Positions 8,398 to 16,934 of a stretch of DNA of 64,000 nucleotides are shown here, in pieces (positions within the stretch are counted from its first letter, which is position 1; each line of letters begins with the position of its first letter). The position numbers and the translations under genes were made by a program. The stretch is from Halomonas dongshanensis (GTDB lineage Bacteria > Pseudomonadota > Gammaproteobacteria > Pseudomonadales > Halomonadaceae), in the NCBI RefSeq assembly GCF_024790395.1, contig NZ_JAJISC010000004.1, positions 186,001-250,000 on the forward strand. Direction: 5' to 3'. A model generated the notes under the pieces. That model searched no databases and was not told the DNA's origin. It saw nothing but the letters and a program-made list of their open reading frames with translations.

Positions 8398-9777
8398 TTA
8401 ACGCAGGCGCTTACGCCGACGCCAAAACATCAGGACCAGCAGCGCAACGACCACCACGGCACCGGCCACCATGCCCACGCGCGCAAGCAGCAAAAGCGTT
8501 GATGGTGCCCCACCTGCGCGAAGCTCAGCCACGCGCGCGGTATCGATGCGCACGTCGCTACCACCGAACTCATCCATCAGGTAGTTGGTGACATCCGCTA
8601 CCTGGAAGTCATCGAGCTCCTCGGCAAAGCCCAGCATGCCTTGGCGATGTTCGGGCCAGACGCCTTCGAGCACGGCCATGACGACGTTATCCGCATTGGG
8701 CTTATCGAGAACGGGATGGCCTACCAGCGACGGTAGGCCGTTCAGGCCGCCGCCATCGGGGGCATGGCACGCCGCGCACTGATTACGATAGACCCGCTCA
8801 CCGGGGCTGATGGCAGCAAGCGCCGCTGGAGTGTCGTCGTCGCTCAGCGGTTGCGGCGCGGAGGCGTTGCTTGTCTCTGCGTCTGGGCTGCTTGCCTCTG
8901 CGTTAATCGGAGCCGCCGACTCACTGCCCTCGGGTAGCAGATAGGTCGCTATCGCCTCTAGGTCGGTAAGCGGCATGCGCGAGAAGCTTAGATCGATCGC
9001 CTCGAGCATGGGGCCACCGGCGGTGGCGCCGTTGTCGGCGTGGCCCGTACGCAGGTAGTCGACGAGCTGCGCGTGGCTCCAGTCGCCGATACCGTTTTGC
9101 ACATCGGCGGTGATGTTCGGCGCGTACCAGGTGCCCAGCGACGCCCCTTCGAGCGCTGCGCTGTCGCGCTCGGCCATCAGGAAGTTACGCGGCGTATGGC
9201 AGGTGCCACAGTGCGTGGCGCCCTGCACCAGATAGGCGCCGCGATTGTACTGCTCGGAGCGCGCCGGGTCGGGTTCGAAAGGCGCATCATCGAGAAACAG
9301 CAGGTTCCAGCCCGCCATGGAGAAGCGCAGGTTGAACGGAAACGGCAGCGCGGTTTCCTCTGCGGCGACATCGGCAGGCGCAACGCCATGCATGAAGTAG
9401 GCGTAGAGCGCTTCGATATCGTCATCCGTTAGCTTGGCGTAGGCGGTATAAGGCATGGCCGGATAGAGATGACCACCATCAGCGCGCACGCCTTGGCGCA
9501 GCGCCGCTGAAAATTCTTCGAGCGAATAGTGGCCAATGCCCGCCTCGAGCGAAGGCGTGATGTTGGTGCTGTAGATCGTCCCCAGCGGGCTTTTGATCGG
9601 ATGGCCACCGCTGAAGGCAGGCCGCCCCGGCTCGGAGTGACAGGCCGCGCAGTCGCCTTCGATGGCCACCGCTTCACCGCGCTGGATAAGCGCAGCGTCC
9701 GCCTCCTGCGCCTGCGCACCCTGGGCGACGAGCCAACTGCTGGCAACGAGCACGAGACCCGTAAAGAGCTTAGCCAT
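8398..9777 (-). CDS. Tri-heme cytochrome c subunit of a membrane GMC dehydrogenase (operon A)
   Basis: Membrane-anchored periplasmic cytochrome c that passes electrons from the FAD subunit to ubiquinone or the terminal oxidase chain. It has a Sec signal peptide (cleavage near GAQAQ-EA), three CxxCH heme sites at about residues 43-47, 189-193 and 334-338, and one C-terminal membrane anchor followed by a basic RRRKRLR tail. This is the layout of the cytochrome subunits of gluconate, sorbitol, fructose and FAD-glucose dehydrogenases. An Ala/Ser/Pro-rich linker separates hemes two and three. It is the last gene of its operon; its start overlaps the end of the GMC subunit gene by 8 bp. The substrate is not deducible. 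Confidence 0.92.
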   Translation of the reverse strand: MAKLFTGLVLVASSWLVAQGAQAQEADAALIQRGEAVAIEGDCAACHSEPGRPAFSGGHPIKSPLGTIYSTNITPSLEAGIGHYSLEEFSAALRQGVRADGGHLYPAMPYTAYAKLTDDDIEALYAYFMHGVAPADVAAEETALPFPFNLRFSMAGWNLLFLDDAPFEPDPARSEQYNRGAYLVQGATHCGTCHTPRNFLMAERDSAALEGASLGTWYAPNITADVQNGIGDWSHAQLVDYLRTGHADNGATAGGPMLEAIDLSFSRMPLTDLEAIATYLLPEGSESAAPINAEASSPDAETSNASAPQPLSDDDTPAALAAISPGERVYRNQCAACHAPDGGGLNGLPSLVGHPVLDKPNADNVVMAVLEGVWPEHRQGMLGFAEELDDFQVADVTNYLMDEFGGSDVRIDTARVAELRAGGAPSTLLLLARVGMVAGAVVVVALLVLMFWRRRKRLR

Positions 9778-11374
9778 GCTGGGTCTCCTCCAGGATGCGA
9801 TCTGCGGTACGCAGCGCCAGGGCCGCGGCGGTCAGGGTAACGTTGCAGGTACCCACCGTGGGCATCACGCCGGTGCCGACCATGAACAGGTTTTCATGGT
9901 CGTGAGCGCGGCCCCAAGCGTCGGTGACGCTGGTGGCAGGGTCATTGCCCATGGAGAGCGTGCCAGTAATGTGCTGACGGTTGGAGAACGCGCCCTCTTT
10001 GCTGTGCTTGACGTTGGTGCCACCCAGCATCTCGGCGATGCGCGTATAGTGCGCGCGCGTGGCTTCCGCGCCGCGACGCTCGTAAGCGCCGATGTCCCAG
10101 TACATCCGAGGGGTGGGCAAACCGAGCGCATCGCGCGTAGCGCTCAAGGTAACGCGGTTGTTGGGGTCCGGCAGCTGCTCCATGGCGTTCTTGAGCGCCA
10201 GGCGGCGAGCCGAGCGAAAGCGCACCTGCTCCTCCAGCGCGCGGCCGTGATAGCCCTCGGCCAGAAGCTCCTTGGTGACCGAGGCGACTTTGGAGCCATT
10301 GGAGATATCGAGGCGAAACGGCGCGTGCTCGGCGCGGAACTCACCGTCGCGGAAATCGCCGATGGAGCACGGGCTCACCGGGCCACGGCCGGGCCATACC
10401 GGCTCGTCGACATCGAAGCTGACGCCGACGGCCGGGTGATCGCAAAGGTTGCGCCCGACGTTGTCTCGGGCGTTGGCGATGCCGTTTTCGAATCGATCAC
10501 TGGTCGACATCAGCAAGAGCTTGGGCGTTTCGATGGCGTTGGCCGCCAGTACCACGGTTTGGGCGGTCACCTTGTGGCTCACCTTGTCCCAGTCGTAGTA
10601 GTGCACCGCACTGATGCGCCCTTGAATGTCGTGTTCGAGGCGATAGACCACCGCTTCGGTGACGATTTCGACACCCTCGGCCTCGGCCTCTTGCGCGGCG
10701 ATGCCGCCATGGTACTGAGCATCGATAGGACAGATCGGCATGCAGTTGTTGTTGCCGCAGCAGGCCGGACGGCCGCCGTAGCTGCGGCTGTTGCGCGCCG
10801 TGGCGTCATCGATGACGCGATATTCCGGCGCCAGTCGCTCGGTGACCCGCTGCTGCAGGTAAGACGCAGGCACCCGCTCCATGGGAAAGGGCTTGGTGCG
10901 GGGCGAGCCATTATCCGGCTCACCTCCAACGCCGGTGATGACCTCTACCTGGTAGTAGTAGTCTTCCAGATCGTCATAGCTGATCGGCCAATCCACGCCC
11001 ACGCCGTAAAGGCTTTGGGTACGAAAATCGTTGGGCACGTAACGCCACATCTGCGCCGCCCAGTGCCAGGAGGTGCCGCCTAGCATGCGGATGTACTGTG
11101 CCTGATAGGCGTGGGGGCCTGCCTGTTCGAGGTAATCGTTAGGCGTTGGCGAAAAGCGCGGATGAGGCGCCATTTCGGAGTAGGGGTAAGGCGCCATGTA
11201 ATCGGACTTGAACGCCGATTCACGGTAATTCTGCACCAGTTCGCCGCGACCTTTGCGCGGGCCCGATTCGAGCAGCAGTACGGAGCGCCCGGCACGTGCC
11301 AAGCGCGTTGCGAGCAGGGAACCACAAATGCCCGCGCCGACAACGACGACGTCGGCGACTTTATCGTTACTCAT
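9770..11374 (-). CDS. GMC-family FAD/3Fe-4S dehydrogenase, catalytic subunit (operon A)
   Basis: Catalytic subunit of a periplasm-facing sugar, sugar-acid or polyol dehydrogenase. It has an N-terminal Rossmann FAD motif (VVVGAGICGSLLATRLARAG, near residues 8-27) and a cysteine cluster CCGNNNCMPIC with CC-x4-C-x3-C spacing, known to bind a [3Fe-4S] cluster in bacterial FAD-glucose dehydrogenase. The C-terminal GMC block has the conserved histidine (RQHITGTLSMG) and asparagine (GTCNVTLTA). From the ATG at 11374 it is 534 aa; a start at 11434 would add 20 residues before the FAD motif. It has no export signal of its own and is probably carried out with the Tat-exported small subunit encoded just upstream. 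Confidence 0.92.
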   Translation of the reverse strand: MSNDKVADVVVVGAGICGSLLATRLARAGRSVLLLESGPRKGRGELVQNYRESAFKSDYMAPYPYSEMAPHPRFSPTPNDYLEQAGPHAYQAQYIRMLGGTSWHWAAQMWRYVPNDFRTQSLYGVGVDWPISYDDLEDYYYQVEVITGVGGEPDNGSPRTKPFPMERVPASYLQQRVTERLAPEYRVIDDATARNSRSYGGRPACCGNNNCMPICPIDAQYHGGIAAQEAEAEGVEIVTEAVVYRLEHDIQGRISAVHYYDWDKVSHKVTAQTVVLAANAIETPKLLLMSTSDRFENGIANARDNVGRNLCDHPAVGVSFDVDEPVWPGRGPVSPCSIGDFRDGEFRAEHAPFRLDISNGSKVASVTKELLAEGYHGRALEEQVRFRSARRLALKNAMEQLPDPNNRVTLSATRDALGLPTPRMYWDIGAYERRGAEATRAHYTRIAEMLGGTNVKHSKEGAFSNRQHITGTLSMGNDPATSVTDAWGRAHDHENLFMVGTGVMPTVGTCNVTLTAAALALRTADRILEETQHG

Positions 11375-11543
11375 GGGAATCACATATTCTCTTTGAAAGC
11401 GACGGTCTGACACCTTCGGCGCAGCGATATACACCGCTGCCTGCTGGGCCGCTTGACGATCTAAGTCGTCGCGGATCTAGGTTTTTTGAATCAGGTTTTC
11501 TGAATCAGGTTTTCTGAGTTAGCTGTGCTGGGTATCTTTTGCC

Positions 11544-12059
11544 CTAAGGCGCACGGTGCCAGCTACCGCAGGGGCCGTAGGAGAAGCTCGTCGGCACCAG
11601 TTTGTCCGCCACGACCTGATTGGAGAGCGCATTGATATGGGTCACGTAGATAGCTTGATCACCGCTTCCGACCACGCCGGTGTACCAGCCGCTCAGCACG
11701 TTGCGAGCCAGCGCCTCTTCGGCAGCGAACGCGGCGCCAAAATCGAGCTGTTCGCCGTCGAGCAGCGCAGGCTGCTCGGCCAGCAGCGCTTTGAGGCGTG
11801 TTAGCTGTTCGGTAAAGCTATCGAGTGCCAGCTTCGATGCGTGAACCAAGGCATTGGCGAGATTGCCGTCGAGCTCATCACGCATTATTAGCTTGCGCGA
11901 CACGGCGAGAAAATCATCCACCTCTTCGGCAGGCACGCCGTTTTGCCCGGCGAACGCCTCGGGCACCGCCAGCCAGCGCCCGGCAACGCCAGTAAGCGCA
12001 AAGCCACCCGCAATTTGGATGACGCGGCGGCGAGTAAAATTGACCATGTTCCTTCCCAT
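11544..12059 (-). CDS. Tat-exported small (gamma) subunit of a GMC dehydrogenase (operon A)
   Basis: Gluconate 2-dehydrogenase subunit 3-like / sorbitol dehydrogenase-like small subunit, needed for export and maturation of the FAD subunit. The N-terminus carries a twin-arginine signal (TRRRVIQIAGGFAL), followed by a helical domain of about 130 residues. Its end SYGPCGSWHRAP resembles the C-terminal block of its paralogue at 12392-12922. It is the first gene of operon A, whose order (gamma, FAD subunit, cytochrome c) is mirrored by the divergent operon B. An internal ATG four codons later is an alternative start. Confidence 0.85.
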   Translation of the reverse strand: MGRNMVNFTRRRVIQIAGGFALTGVAGRWLAVPEAFAGQNGVPAEEVDDFLAVSRKLIMRDELDGNLANALVHASKLALDSFTEQLTRLKALLAEQPALLDGEQLDFGAAFAAEEALARNVLSGWYTGVVGSGDQAIYVTHINALSNQVVADKLVPTSFSYGPCGSWHRAP

Positions 12060-12164
12060 GCCTATTCACTGGCGGTACGGCGGCGCCAGCTATCGGCTAC
12101 GTTACGATTGATCTTGCGCCGTAATCTCGATCACGCGCTATAAAGGGCGCGGATTATACCTTAG

Positions 12165-12193
12165 TCTATAAAATGCCACACGCTTTGACTCAA
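12165..12193 (-). promoter_or_regulatory. Candidate sigma-70 promoter for dehydrogenase operon A
   Basis: On the minus strand, TTGAGT (12188-12193) and TATAGA (12165-12170) are 17 bp apart, about 105 bp before the gamma subunit start. A second TATAAT-like hexamer lies about 10 bp further downstream. Confidence 0.45.
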
Positions 12194-12259
12194 AACGTCT
12201 CCTGGCAAGCTTCAAGCTATTGATATCAGGTCATATATTCTCCTCACATGAAAAGCCAC

Positions 12260-12288
12260 TTACGCTTCATAAGGGTTGCCTATATAAT
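12260..12288 (+). promoter_or_regulatory. Candidate sigma-70 promoter for dehydrogenase operon B
   Basis: A perfect -10 hexamer TATAAT (12283-12288) lies 17 bp after TTACGC (12260-12265), about 100 bp before the first gene of the plus-strand operon. Confidence 0.45.
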
Positions 12289-12391
12289 TAGCGCCCAAAC
12301 GACCTTCACGTGGGTGTCGTACCCGAGGTGATTGCTCCGCCTTGGCACCTTCGGGAAGAAATGATCGACTTCGAACCGTTAGGGAACCCGC

Positions 12392-12922
12392 TTGCAAACC
12401 CGTCATTCCTCGCCAGGCGTTTCACGCCGCCAGTTGTTGATCGGCGGTGCCAGCCTTCTGGGCTACTTCACCTTCGCTGGCCCCACGTTCGCCTGGACTC
12501 AGGCTTTCAAAGGTACGCCCCTGCATCAGCGCTTCATGCAGCTCTCGGGGCTTTTGATCAACCATCATCTTGATGAGGGCGCGGGATTACGCATCGGCGC
12601 CTTCGCGGCTCAGAAGTACGCCCAGCTCGATCAGCATATCGATAGCATCGTCGCCATCGCCGAGCAGCAGGGTGCCACCGAGGTTGAGCAGTTCTTCGAT
12701 GCGATTCCCGAAGGCGAGCTGCGCGATCTGGCCTACTGGGTCATTGCCGCCTGGTATTCGGGCTCGTCCAGCGCCGATGCCGACGCCGAGCTCTTCACCT
12801 ACGAGCACGCGTTGACGTTCCAGACCACGCTCGACATCGTGCCGATTCCCTCTTTCGGACTCACTGGCCCCAATGCCTGGAACCGACCGCCAGCGCCGCT
12901 GCTGCCCGTTCCCCGCTTCTAA
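12392..12922 (+). CDS. Tat-exported small (gamma) subunit of a GMC dehydrogenase (operon B)
   Basis: Paralogue of the 11544-12059 product. The N-terminus has a twin-arginine signal (SRRQLLIGGASLLGYF, residues 11-26). The helical domain contains DLAYWVIAAWYSGSS, and a C-terminal block reads PSFGLTGPNAWNRPP. The predicted start is a TTG at 12392 with AGGG about seven bases upstream; no ATG or GTG in frame gives a full Tat signal. It opens operon B and is followed 24 bp later by the FAD subunit gene. The role is export and assembly of the catalytic subunit. Confidence 0.85.
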   Translation: MQTRHSSPGVSRRQLLIGGASLLGYFTFAGPTFAWTQAFKGTPLHQRFMQLSGLLINHHLDEGAGLRIGAFAAQKYAQLDQHIDSIVAIAEQQGATEVEQFFDAIPEGELRDLAYWVIAAWYSGSSSADADAELFTYEHALTFQTTLDIVPIPSFGLTGPNAWNRPPAPLLPVPRF

Positions 12923-12946
12923 ATCAAAAAAGACCTCAGACTAGCT

Positions 12947-14584
12947 ATGACTCAAACTGCTTCTGCCGACGTCGTCATCGTTGGCACCGGCGTCGTTGGC
13001 GTCGTCGTTGCCGAACAGCTGCTCGACGCAGGCTTTTCCGTGCTCATGCTCGACGCCGGCCCACGTGTTTCGCGCGCCGAAATCGTCGAGAACTTCCGCA
13101 ACCTGCCCCTAGGCCTCAAGGGCAGCGCTTCTTCGAGCTACCCGCCCAAGCCCTGGGCGCCACATCCGATGCCGAGCACGGGCAACCCGGAGGATGACTA
13201 CCTCCAGCTCGAAGGCCCCGACGCCTACGCCCAGACCTACATCCGCTACGCGGGTGGCTCGACCTGGCACTGGGCCGGTACCTGCTGGCGGCTGACGCCC
13301 GACGACATGCGCTTGAACTCGCTTTACGGCGTGGGCCGCGACTGGGCGTTCGACTACGCCACCCTCGACCCTTACTACAACCTCGCGGAGTACTCGCTAG
13401 GTATTTGCGGGCCAAGCGACCCGGCGCTGCAGTGGCCGCCGCAGCCGCGCTCGCGCCCCTACCCGATGCCGCATCTGCCATTCTCACCAGGCGAAGACAA
13501 GTTCACCCGCGTGATGAAGGAAAAGCTGGGCTACACCAACGTGCCGGTCGCCCAGGCGCGCAACAGCGGTATGCCCTACGACGACCGCCCGGCCTGCTGC
13601 GCTAACAACAACTGCGTGCCGGTGTGCCCCATTGGGGCCAAATACGACGCCGCGACCGCGCTCAACCGTTTGGAAGCCAAGGGTGCGGTGATTCTCTCCA
13701 ACGCCGTGGCCCATCGCATCGAAACTGGCGAAGGCAACCGCATCGAAGCAGTGCACTATCTCGACCCCGAGCGCCAGAGCCATAGGGTGACCGGCAACCA
13801 CTTCGTCGTCGCCTGTAACGCCATCGAAACGCCCAAACTTTTGCTGATGTCGGCCGATTCACGCAACCCAAACGGCATCGCCAATAGCTCCGATCAAGTG
13901 GGCCGCAACATGATGGACCACCCCCAACTCGCCCTGACGCTGACGCTGGACGAGCCCTACTGGCTGGGCCAGGGGCCGGTGGTCAACAGCGGTATCATGG
14001 AGACCTCCCAAGGGGATTTCCGCGCCGAACATGCTGGGGCTTACTTTCGCATGAATAACTTCGCGCGTAATCGCTACGAGACGTTCAACGCGCTGAAAAC
14101 CGGCAAGGTCGGCCGGGCGCTGGACGAAGAGATTCGCCGCCGTACCGCCTGCACGGTCAATGTCGTGGCGGCGCACGAGATCCTGCCGGATCCGAACAAC
14201 CGTCTTACGCTCTCCGCCAACAAGGACTGGCTGGGCCTGCCCAAGCCCCACATCTACTACGACGTGGGCGACTACACCCGCCGCTCTGCCGAGGTCTACT
14301 CGATGCCGATCGCGCGTCGAATCGCCGAGGCGATGGGGGCCACCGAGGTCAAGGAGCCGAGCGCCTTCGCCCAAAGTAAGCACCTGATGGGCAGCACCAT
14401 CATGGGCACCGATCCGGCCAACTCCGTGGTCGACCCTGACTGCCGCGCCTACGACCACGCCAACCTCTTCCTGCCCGGCGGCGGCGCCATGCCCAGCACC
14501 GCCTGCGGCAATAGCACCATCACCATGGTCGCCCTGGCATTCAAGGCCGCCGAGGCGTTGATCGACCAGGCACGGAGAGCATGA
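12947..14584 (+). CDS. GMC-family FAD/3Fe-4S dehydrogenase, catalytic subunit (operon B)
   Basis: 545-aa paralogue of the operon A catalytic subunit. It has the Rossmann FAD motif IVGTGVVGVVVAEQLLDAG near residues 11-29 and the 3Fe-4S cysteine set in CCANNNCVPVC (CC-x4-C-x3-C). The C-terminal GMC block has the catalytic-type histidine (KHLMGSTIMG) and asparagine (CGNSTITM). Overall similarity to the operon A enzyme is clear but moderate, so the two probably oxidise different substrates (aldonates, polyols or sugars). The stop codon overlaps the cytochrome c start by 4 bp. Confidence 0.92.
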   Translation: MTQTASADVVIVGTGVVGVVVAEQLLDAGFSVLMLDAGPRVSRAEIVENFRNLPLGLKGSASSSYPPKPWAPHPMPSTGNPEDDYLQLEGPDAYAQTYIRYAGGSTWHWAGTCWRLTPDDMRLNSLYGVGRDWAFDYATLDPYYNLAEYSLGICGPSDPALQWPPQPRSRPYPMPHLPFSPGEDKFTRVMKEKLGYTNVPVAQARNSGMPYDDRPACCANNNCVPVCPIGAKYDAATALNRLEAKGAVILSNAVAHRIETGEGNRIEAVHYLDPERQSHRVTGNHFVVACNAIETPKLLLMSADSRNPNGIANSSDQVGRNMMDHPQLALTLTLDEPYWLGQGPVVNSGIMETSQGDFRAEHAGAYFRMNNFARNRYETFNALKTGKVGRALDEEIRRRTACTVNVVAAHEILPDPNNRLTLSANKDWLGLPKPHIYYDVGDYTRRSAEVYSMPIARRIAEAMGATEVKEPSAFAQSKHLMGSTIMGTDPANSVVDPDCRAYDHANLFLPGGGAMPSTACGNSTITMVALAFKAAEALIDQARRA

Positions 14585-16032
14585 GTATGATGATTCGACG
14601 CTTAAGCCGCGTCATGGCGGCCCTTGCCTGGCTCGCCGCACCGCTACCGCTGCTCGCGCAAACCACGGCTAATGATGCCGATGACGAGACCCTCGCGCGT
14701 GGCGCCTACCTCGCTACCGCCTCGGACTGCACGGCGTGCCATACCGCTCATGGCGGCGAGTCGATGGCGGGCGGGTTGCGCATCGCTTCACCCGTCGGCG
14801 AGATCGTAGCAACCAACATCACGCCCTCGACGAGCCACGGCATCGGCAACTACAGCGAAGAGCAGTTCGCTCGCGTGCTGCGTCACGGCATCCGCGCCGA
14901 CGGCGCCAACCTTTACCCGGCGATGCCCTACACCGCCTATGCGCGCATGAGCGACGAGGACATTCACGCCCTCTATGTCTACTTCATGCACGGCGTGGCG
15001 CCGGTTGACGTACCAACGCCCCCGACCAAGCTCCCCTTCCCGATGAATCTGCGGGTGGCGATGAAGGGCTGGAACCTGCTGTTTCACGATGCCACGCCGC
15101 TGGAAGAGGACCCCGAGCAGTCGGCAGCGTGGAACCGTGGGCGCTATCTCGTCGAAGGCCCCACCCACTGCAGCAGCTGTCATACGCCGCGTGGCTTCAT
15201 GATGCAGGAGTTGGACGATCAAGCGATGGCGGGTGCCCAAGTCGGCCCTTGGTACGCGCCCAACATCACCCCAGACGACGTAGGCGGTATCGGCAGTTGG
15301 CGCCACGATGAGCTGGTTACCTACCTGCGCACCGGCAAGCTGGACCAAGCCCAGGCAGCAGGCAGCATGGCCGAGGCGATCACCCACAGCTTCCAGCACC
15401 TGAGCGACGACGATCTCAGCGCCATTGCCACCTACATCGAAGCGCTGCCGCCCATCGGGCCCTCCGACGGAGAAGAGAGACAGGGCGACCGTTTCAGCCA
15501 TGGTCGGCCAAGCGATGAACTGGTGAATTTCCGTGGCGATAGCTACGCCGAAGGGCTCGAAGGCGAGAGCCGAGGTGCTCAGATCTACTCTGCCAACTGC
15601 GCCTCCTGCCACCAGCCGGATGGTCGGGGCACGGCGGATGGCTACTATCCGCGTCTGTTCGAGAACGGCATTCTGGGCGACGAGAATGCGAGCAACCTGA
15701 TTGCCACCATTCTCTATGGCGTCGAGCGTGAGACCGAGGCCGAAGGTCACGTCTTCATGCCGCCTTTCGGTGAGCAGCCCAACGCCTTCAACGCCTTGAG
15801 CAACGACGAGATTGCCGACCTTTCCAACTACCTGCTCACCCACTTCGGCCGAGTGGACGAAAACGGCAAGGCTTCCGTCGAGGTCACCGCCGACGATGTC
15901 CAAACCATCCGCGAAGGCGGCCCAGGCTCCCCTCTGATCCTGCTTTCCCGCATCGGCATGGGAGTGGGCATCGTGGCGGTCGTACTGCTGGGCTACTGGC
16001 TACTGCGGCGCCGCCGCGCCGCTAAGCGGTAG
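14581..16032 (+). CDS. Tri-heme cytochrome c subunit of a membrane GMC dehydrogenase (operon B)
   Basis: 483-aa electron-transfer subunit. It has a Sec signal peptide (cleavage after LPLLAQ), CxxCH heme sites at about residues 50-54 (CTACH), 197-201 (CSSCH) and 340-344 (CASCH), and a C-terminal membrane anchor (GVGIVAVVLLGYWLL) ending in RRRRAAKR. It has the same architecture as the operon A cytochrome, with conserved blocks MPYTAYARMSDEDIHALYVY and APNITPD. It starts inside the FAD subunit stop (ATGA overlap), so the two subunits are translated together. Confidence 0.93.
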   Translation: MSMMIRRLSRVMAALAWLAAPLPLLAQTTANDADDETLARGAYLATASDCTACHTAHGGESMAGGLRIASPVGEIVATNITPSTSHGIGNYSEEQFARVLRHGIRADGANLYPAMPYTAYARMSDEDIHALYVYFMHGVAPVDVPTPPTKLPFPMNLRVAMKGWNLLFHDATPLEEDPEQSAAWNRGRYLVEGPTHCSSCHTPRGFMMQELDDQAMAGAQVGPWYAPNITPDDVGGIGSWRHDELVTYLRTGKLDQAQAAGSMAEAITHSFQHLSDDDLSAIATYIEALPPIGPSDGEERQGDRFSHGRPSDELVNFRGDSYAEGLEGESRGAQIYSANCASCHQPDGRGTADGYYPRLFENGILGDENASNLIATILYGVERETEAEGHVFMPPFGEQPNAFNALSNDEIADLSNYLLTHFGRVDENGKASVEVTADDVQTIREGGPGSPLILLSRIGMGVGIVAVVLLGYWLLRRRRAAKR

Positions 16033-16039
16033 TTTCGAA

Positions 16040-16063
16040 CGCCCGAGCCATAGTGCTCGGGCG
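16040..16063. terminator. GC-rich hairpin after operon B
   Basis: Perfect 9-bp stem CGCCCGAGC / GCTCGGGCG with a 6-nt loop, 8 bp after the cytochrome stop codon and facing the convergent GntR gene. No T-run follows, so it may be a weak or rho-assisted terminator. Confidence 0.5.
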
Positions 16064-16104
16064 CTAACAGTGCAGACTTACACTTTGCATCGGAAGCAGG
16101 TTAA

Positions 16105-16791
16105 TCAGGCTGAGTGTAAAGACGTTTCGAGTAGCTCAGGCAATTCCAGTACTGCGCGCATGATGGCTTTTTCGCCCTGCACGAGATGCTCGGCCATTAG
16201 CTGAGCTGCTCGCTCTCCCTGTCCGGCCTCAAGTGCATCCGTAATATGGGTATGATCGTCGCTCCACTGCTTCTCCGATTGACCATAGACCATGCTGACA
16301 TAGGCAATGCGCATATGATCGTCGGATAGCTCTTCGATCAAGCGTGCTAAGCGCTGGTTGCCCGCTAACTGAGCAATTAGGCAGTGGAAACGGTGATTAG
16401 CGTGGGAGTAGGCGATCATCTCTGCGGAATTGTGCCGATCAAAGGTGGCGGCGCAGCACTCGCGAAGCGCCGCTAGGGTCTCGGCATCCAGTCTTGAAGC
16501 AGCCATTCGGCAAAGCTCGGGTTCGACCAAGTAGCGAGCATGGTAGCTATCGCGGATGCTTTTAATAGTGATGGGGGTAACGGAGTATCCCATCCGGCCT
16601 TGGTTAATGGTCAGTCCTTGTTGAGTAAGGCGAGCCAACGCGTGGCGAATGGCTGCTTTACCGAAGGCGTAGTGTTCAGCGAGCCAAGCCTCGCTGATGG
16701 TGGCTCCCGGCTCCAATTGACAGGCGATAATATCGCTTCTGAGCGTATCGAAGGCCCGTTCGTTAAGACTGACTTTTCGAGTAGCCACCAT
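16105..16791 (-). CDS. GntR-family transcriptional regulator, FadR/FCD type
   Basis: 228-aa repressor or activator with an N-terminal winged helix-turn-helix (about residues 10-70: RAFDTLRSDIIACQLEPG, then LAEHYAFGKAAIRHALARL) and a C-terminal all-helical FCD ligand domain. The FCD domain carries metal-type histidines (SHANHRFH and a late HL). Ligands of this class are usually carboxylic acids. The ATG at 16791 is preferred because AAGGA lies seven bases upstream; a GTG at 16824 is possible. It follows an AtoE-like carrier and a CocE-like hydrolase on the same strand, so it probably controls that cluster. An 18-bp palindrome just upstream could be its operator. Confidence 0.88.
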   Translation of the reverse strand: MVATRKVSLNERAFDTLRSDIIACQLEPGATISEAWLAEHYAFGKAAIRHALARLTQQGLTINQGRMGYSVTPITIKSIRDSYHARYLVEPELCRMAASRLDAETLAALRECCAATFDRHNSAEMIAYSHANHRFHCLIAQLAGNQRLARLIEELSDDHMRIAYVSMVYGQSEKQWSDDHTHITDALEAGQGERAAQLMAEHLVQGEKAIMRAVLELPELLETSLHSA

Positions 16792-16860
16792 ATGTTCGTC
16801 CTTATTAAACGCGTTGCGGGACACGATGGTGCCATCGTGCCCCGCCGCATTCTAGCATCT

Positions 16861-16878
16861 ACTCGGTGGTCACCGAGT
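16861..16878. promoter_or_regulatory. Perfect palindrome upstream of the GntR gene, candidate operator
   Basis: ACTCGGTG-GT-CACCGAGT is an 18-bp inverted repeat 70 bp before the GntR start codon and after the carrier gene. Its core GGTGGTCACC resembles FadR-type half sites (TGGT...ACCA). It could be the autoregulatory site or simply an intergenic RNA hairpin. Confidence 0.4.
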
Positions 16879-16934
16879 AAGCGAGTACTCTCCCTTCAAC
16901 CACTCTATACGTTTATACCGTCGCGACTTCGTTT

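Larger units (their letters stand above)
12060..12391. promoter_or_regulatory. Shared control region of two divergent dehydrogenase operons
   Basis: The 332-bp interval holds the 5' ends of both operons and one candidate sigma-70 promoter facing each way (listed separately). It is AT-rich compared with the flanking genes. No clear operator palindrome common to both promoters was seen, so it is unknown whether they share a regulator. Confidence 0.6.

Noticed and set aside
9662..11083. Long plus-strand open frame (473 codons) opposite the operon A FAD subunit gene
   Set aside because: It lies antisense to a clear GMC dehydrogenase gene, has no family motifs and is explained by the high-GC codon pattern.
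14788..15903. Minus-strand open frame of 371 codons opposite the operon B cytochrome gene
   Set aside because: Antisense to a gene with three CxxCH motifs; no ribosome binding site and no recognisable product.
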